A stretch of 64,000 nt of DNA from Metallyticus violacea (lineage: Eukaryota > Arthropoda > Insecta > Mantodea > Metallyticidae): the NCBI GenBank assembly GCA_030762175.1, contig CM060831.1, forward strand, positions 74,650,001-74,714,000. Reading direction: 5' to 3'. The notes under the pieces were generated by a model that saw only the letters and a list, made by a program, of their open reading frames with translations, was not told the origin of the DNA and searched no databases. A program made the translations under genes and the position numbers. The stretch's first letter is position 1. Every line of letters begins with the position of its first letter. Of the stretch, positions 58,950-64,000 are shown piece after piece.

Positions 58950-60090
58950 TTGCAGCCAACCCTAAATGTATATTTTGTGGTTGGTAAAGTTAGTTTTTAT
59001 GTTGCCCTTTTTATACCTATTTTGACTTATGTTGCCTACTTTTAAGTTTTAAAACCATTTTTGCCTATTTTTGGGCCGTTAAGGATTTTTTTGCAATTAT
59101 TTACGCATTTCAATAAATGAAAGTTAAAAAAGTTATAAAATTAAATGGCGTGTTCACCTCAAAAATATCTATTGAGAATCTTATTATATATTTATTTCTT
59201 TTCCTGCAGTCAAAAAGTTATCAATCCATTCACTTAAACTCTTTAAATTGCAGATTATTGAAAGGATCACATGGTTACCTCGGGCAGAAAACCTCATCAG
59301 AAAAGATGAGGTTGAGGGAAGTACTGTAGTTTTGAAAGGTTCTGACAAATGACTTTGTATCTATCTGCGCCAAACAATTCTAGAAAATTTGTGGTGGGTG
59401 ATTTTATGATTTAATTAATATATTTAAACACCTTAGTAAACAACACTTTATCCATTTAATTTTTAAACTATAAATTTTTATATGTGTATATATGTAACAA
59501 ACAATTGCAAGCGAGAAAGATAAGAGCGGTGCAGCTATGCAAAAAACCGTCCCTACTATGTGTTCAGTAGGGAAGTAAGAGAGGTAATAACCTGATTCCC
59601 CTCTAACCGCATAAACGGTAAATGGAGTCGACCAGAAACCACTGCGCATATTTTCCTCATTCGCCAGGACTATTCAAAACTGCTTTACATTTCCATGATG
59701 TCCTGAAAGATGGATGTTCTGTTGTGGCTGGTATGAGTGCTTCCGAAATTGCTTATTTTAAATATGCTCCAATCTTATCCGAGAAAGAACGTTCTTTTTC
59801 CACGATGAAAATTATTCTGTATGAAGCGGCTGTCTATGAACCTTGAAAAAACATTTTTTGTTGCTTGTAACCGAGAAAAGTAAGCTTAAGTACTTTAATT
59901 ATGTGATAAAGAAATTGTTACGCATTTTAAACCCCTATTTTCATTAATAATGTTTGGTATTACTCTTTGTTTTCCTCTATAATAAATATATATCTTACTT
60001 ATATTACTGTCTATTTTCAGTATTTTAAGTGCCTTTTTGCCTGCCTATTTCTGAAATTCCAGGCTCCGGTGATCACCAATTTCCCTCTAT
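58950..60090 (+). mobile_element. hAT-type DNA transposon remnant
   Basis: The core evidence is the hAT C-terminal dimerisation motif at about 59740-59800. Both flanks carry TTTTTGCCTA-type text (ACCATTTTTGCCTATTTTTGG near 59055 and CTTTTTGCCTGCCTATTTC near 60030), probably subterminal repeats. Terminal inverted repeats and an 8-bp duplication could not be located, so the ends are approximate. Confidence 0.5.
59660..59846 (+). pseudogene. hAT transposase C-terminal dimerisation fragment
   Basis: Residues ASEIAYFKYAPILSEKERSF and the following STMKIIL match the conserved hAT C-terminal block, in which IAYFKYAPITS-DVERSFS-YK is typical of arthropod copies. The frame opens at 59622 but recognisable similarity starts near residue 15. 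No zinc finger or DDE region survives upstream in a readable frame. Confidence 0.65.
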
Positions 60091-60094
60091 TATG

Positions 60095-60780
60095 ACCTTT
60101 GCGTCGCCCTGTTCGAATTTGTTAGCCGTCATTTTTCACAAGAAACTCCTGTTGCTGCAACTTTACGATGAGAAAAGAACTGGCAGTTTTTCTTAATAAC
60201 TCGTAGCACACGAATACGGGGCTTCCGTGTAATTTGAAAGCAAAAAACGCCATTATGATGCCTTCCAGTTCAAAAGAACAAATGAAAAACTTATGGGTTT
60301 CCTGTGAATTACCTCGGAACAACCTCTTCCTTCCATAATCTGACTGTACTTTACCTAAAGCTTAACTGGAGTGTGGGTTGTGAGGCACTGCTCCGCCGAA
60401 CTGCAGAAGTTGGTTCTTGCGGCTGCTCGCTGGTACGTGTGATCCTATCACGCCTGTGTAACGTTGCAGCATTAGTTTTGGATAAGTCGGTATACAATGT
60501 GTTTAGGTCTATTGCATTTATTTCAGTTAAAATACCTTGGATTTGTGTTAAGAGGATTTGTAAAGTGTTTACTAAGCGAAACAAATGCCAATATTTACAC
60601 ACTGGGTGAAAAACTTTCGTTCAACGCTCTTACCTTTTCTCTTTTAAAATAGTTCCCACCCAAGACTTCTCATAGATATTACGAACTCTTTAAACTTGTA
60701 AGAAGACACTTTCCTTACGACGTGTTAAAGTTGTCGTCTTTTGTGCCGAATTACATTGATGTAAATAAGATGCTCAAAAA
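60095..60780. other. Unrecognised DNA
   Basis: Opposing frames of 101 and 83 codons at 60304-60609 show no family resemblance. Confidence 0.3.
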
Positions 60781-60981
60781 TACCGCCAAGGATTGCTGAA
60801 GTCGTTAAGGCGCGGACTCATGAGCGAGAGGTCTGCAGCTTGAGGTTCCCTATAGGACTGTCCTCCCTTACTATTTTTTTTTTTTTTCCACATTTTTCTC
60901 AGTCCTCATAAATGGCAAATGCCGGTGAGGTACTCTAAAACTCAGGCCTGGAAACCTTCCTTCCTTTAAAATAAAAAAAAT
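60781..60981 (+). mobile_element. SINE family II copy (head and body)
   Basis: A tRNA-like head (GCCAAGGATTGCTGAAGTCG, TTAAGGCGCGGACTCATGAG, then GCTTGAGGTTCC) is followed by a T15 run and the family II body (CTCAGTCCTCATAAATGGC, GAGGTACTCTAAAACTCAGG, CCTGGAAACCTTCC). The tail is missing. Confidence 0.65.
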
Positions 60982-61124
60982 CTGAACAAAATCTAATGGG
61001 CTTTTTCCTTCTATATTATTTTGCTTTATTCCTATATCCCAGCATAGAACAGTAATTATAATTGTTACACACTTTATTATCAAAAGCACAAGAAGTTCAC
61101 AATGAAAGTAAACTTGTTTCATTA

Positions 61125-61706
61125 CACAAAAATAATAATTGTACATATTTTCACATTAGATTATCTATTTAATATATTTCAAAGTTGGACCGAAAAACAA
61201 CAGTAATGTATAGTATGATGTTCTGTAAACAGACGTGACTCATATTACGTTATGCTAGCGTTGCTACAACGAAATAGAGCCAATATTGTCATTGAATAGC
61301 GGAAAATAATTTTGAAGTGGTATTGGAAAACCGAGAATGTTGTTAAATGGAAACGTGTATACAGAACAGAACCATTCTCCGGATCAAACTCCGTTGGACT
61401 TCTACCAATAGGGATGTTGTATACCGTAGAAAACCAGTTACACTGGCAGCACTTCGGGAAGATATTGAAACGGCATGTACTGCAATCGCTGAGGACACGT
61501 TCGCAAATGTTGCTCAATCACTAAGTAGTTCAACGTACTCAGAAGTGTATCGACTCCGATGGTGGGCATTTTGTGCAACTGTTGTAACTGTAAAAGTCTA
61601 AGATGATTAGTGCTCATCATTTTCTGTTTGTGTGAATTCAGTTTTGTTATATCAACACAGTTTTTTCTTTGCTTGAAGTGTGTATACATTTTTTGGCTCC
61701 CTCTGT
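61125..61706 (+). mobile_element. Family D transposon, internally deleted (copy D4)
   Basis: The 5' part holds TTATCTATTTAATATATTTC and AAAGTTGGACCGAAAAACAA as in D1 and D2, then coding text for LKWYWKTENVVK. The reading jumps to the C-terminal region, RRKPVTLAALREDIETACTA and AEDTFANVAQS, matching the last third of the transposase and D3. The 3' end reads TGTATACATTTTTTGGCTCC and CTCTG, followed by TA at 61707-61708. About 0.58 kb remains, with the catalytic centre deleted. Confidence 0.7.
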
Positions 61707-61723
61707 ATAAATTTCACAATAAG

Positions 61724-61805
61724 CATCCTTTGAATAAAACAACTGCACATTTGAGGTTATAGCAACTATAACCTCAAATGTTCAGTTGTTTTTATTCAAA
61801 GGATG
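61724..61805. repeat. 82-bp near-perfect palindrome (hairpin)
   Basis: The left arm from 61724 reads CATCCTTTGAATAAAA and includes CATTTGAGGTTATAG. The right arm, ending at 61805, is its reverse complement with one mismatch and one A-run length difference. Arms are about 39-40 bases with a loop of only a few bases. It lies 17 bases beyond the D4 terminus. Confidence 0.9.
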
Positions 61806-61809
61806 TTTT

Positions 61810-62704
61810 CATTTCCATCGCCTCTCTCCGAATTCGTGTAGATACAGGAATATGTTTAAAGTTCCTTGTCATGTCCAAAGTCCAAGGTATGACCGCTTGT
61901 ATGTGTAACAGTTATTGCCCATTTCAAGATTGCTATTGGGCAGATAGCTAAAGCGTATGCCATCCAGTCATATATGATCAATGTATAAGAAAAATGCTCA
62001 ACTATATGGCAGTACAAATGCCGCAATATTAATTTAAAAAGAAATACATACAAGGTTCATTCACATTAATGAAAATTACTTTTCTCTGGGCTACGAAAGG
62101 GTTACGAGAGCGGAGAGAGACGAGGTCATAATGGTAGTTAAGTGGGGATGTGTGGAGGGGGCCAATCCAATGGATACTTCCGCATAGGTAGTCCCATCGT
62201 CATAGCGCTATGCCTAAACAAGAGGTTGCATGCTCATTGCACAACGGATCATCATTCATTTTCAAATCTAATAAAAATAAGTAGACAAACCAACGTAAGA
62301 GTAGACCTCCCTTCGGGTACACTGTAGAAAGGCTGCACTTTCACGAACCCAATTGTTTTTCTGACCTAAGAGGTTCCTCAGTAACAAATATGGGGCGAGG
62401 AATGCAGGGAAATAACTTCGTGATTTCTCTCAGAGTGCATCTTACAAATATTGCAATTATCTTATCAAATTTTACTCGTACATGCTTATATTTTTTTCTG
62501 GAGTAATTTCATTTTGCTTTTAAACCCATTTTTCCTGTCGAATTTAATTATTTAAAAATAAATTTGTTAAGCTTAATTAAATAACGGGAAACTATCAGCA
62601 CTTGTATTTTAGAATATAGTAAACAGTTCACTAAAGATTTGTTCCAGGTGCACAATCTCGTTCTACTGCGCCACGTCTCAAATAATGATGATGATGATGA
62701 TGAT

Positions 62705-62736
<32 letters not shown>

Positions 62737-64000
62737 CTTGCGTTTGGCACCCTTCTGTTGTCAGGCAAACGTTTTGGCTTTACGAATGTGCTGGAAGAAA
62801 ACCGCCAATAATGTGATCGTGGAAAAATAATTCTGCATGTAGGAGAAGAGGAATAATTCAACAACTCTAACAATGGTTAATTCAATGTCATTTGCTGAAA
62901 AATAAATAAAAATATCTATAATATTATAAAAAACTCTGAATTTAGAATAACAAATTCTTGGTAGGAGAGCACATACCTTTAACATACAGTTAATGTGGAC
63001 GTATGTTAGAAATACATCGTTAAAATGTTGTAAAATGATTAATATATTATAACAATATATAGTGCTCTACAGCATTCTCCTTTTGAATCACATTGTGTAT
63101 GTATTTGTTTGGCATAAATAAAAGTTACTTTTTTCCATTCATAATCCCCTGTGTTAATAAATGCCTTTTTATTAAATGTAGATATTTCTGCAATTTTGAT
63201 GCCTTCCTTCTGCAAAAATCATACATCTAACTTTGTCCGTGAAATCGCCCTCCATATTGTCCACGGCTTTATCTGCTTGACAACAAATGAACACTGTACT
63301 TTCGCTACATAATAAGCTTACAACTGCCATCTAGCTTCTAGTATCCGTATATTGCCCCACGAATGGACGTACCTATAGAATGCGCGGTGTTGGTAAAACA
63401 CTCTATTGTGAATAATTTCCTAACGCCCCTCGTCCATTAGATCAAAAGCTACATAAGCCTTTCTGGTGGTAGTTAAAAATGTTCAACTTATATTTATACT
63501 GCGGTAGCTAGAGACCAGCCGTGAGGGTCATATCTTTCCCAATCTATAACTGTTTGCTTTATAGAAAGAAAGCCAGTGTTCAAAACTAAATTCTGCAGGA
63601 TATGCTAACCACAAAGTCTTCCTTTTAGTCAATAAATATCAAGTTATAAATAGAATAGTATACAGCAGGTGGTTAAGTATAGGATCAAGTCAGGGTAATC
63701 ACAATGCTCATTGGCCTTATGGAACTGGATTTATGTACTCATGAGTTTGTAAGGATAAAAACGCTCGGACATTAGGCGTGAAAACAATTACGTGCTAAAA
63801 ACGTTGTTTCGTTGTAGACTTCTAAGTGTTTCAAGGTAGTTGCTACCTTGTTATGTTTACGGCAAGCTTGCTATTTTCTTCCTATCTTTCCGCAGTAAAT
63901 TTAACGTCAGTTTAAACATTCAAACTTACCTTTTTTACAGTTTGGAGTACAATTTCCATAGAAATGCATAATAACTTGAAGTTTCCAAGTTTTTATTCTG
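61810..64000. other. AT-rich DNA, nothing recognised
   Basis: Apart from the microsatellite at 62684-62736, I see no coding or repeat resemblance. Confidence 0.4.
62684..62736. repeat. Compound GAT/AAC microsatellite
   Basis: About six GAT units are followed by about twelve AAC units. Confidence 0.9.

Noticed and set aside
1..64000. piRNA cluster made of transposon remnants
   Set aside because: Remnants lie in mixed orientation at a density normal for intergenic DNA in a repeat-rich insect genome. Sequence alone cannot support it without small-RNA data.

Overview
The window looks like intergenic DNA from a large, AT-rich insect nuclear genome. It has no bacterial-style gene packing, no intact long open reading frame and no spliced host gene I can recognise. 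It does have many tRNA-derived SINEs, decayed mariner/Tc1-type DNA transposons, Penelope-like retroelements, a hAT remnant and long trinucleotide arrays. From memory, the glycine-tRNA-headed SINE, present here six times, is the kind of repeat that litters cockroach/termite (blattodean) assemblies, with Periplaneta as my best guess. I could not check this against any database.

Layout. 1-1.2 kb: an internally deleted mariner (TA-flanked, 125-1177) carries a SINE with a perfect 10-bp target duplication. 4.2-6.1 kb: a 5'-truncated Penelope-like element on the minus strand has RT motifs, a GIY-YIG C-terminus and a 250-bp tandem duplication; a ~98-bp-arm inverted repeat lies at its 3' side. 8-9.7 kb: a second SINE family, then a retroviral-type primer-binding-site match beside a possible LTR with a 55-nt poly-T. 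13-17.5 kb: transposase scraps, part of a TA-flanked transposon called family D here, SINE fragments and an AGT array. 18-31 kb: mostly unrecognised DNA with SINE copies. 32-36 kb: three transposase remnants, including a mariner of canonical length (34645-35922) with both terminal inverted repeats, broken frames and a lost third catalytic Asp. 37-49 kb: SINE pieces and a 5'-truncated mariner of the same family as the one at position 125. 49.9-50.5 and 61.1-61.7 kb: two internally deleted family D copies in opposite orientation, the second beside an 82-bp near-perfect hairpin. 51.8 kb: a 250-bp ACT array. 54-57 kb: further Penelope and LINE remnants. 59-60 kb: hAT remnant.

Function. Nothing here looks like an operon, pathway or defence system. 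The structure is explained by layers of mobile-element insertion, internal deletion and decay. Short reading frames inside SINEs and microsatellites are artefacts and are not called as genes. Element boundaries are by eye and approximate unless a TA or target duplication is cited.
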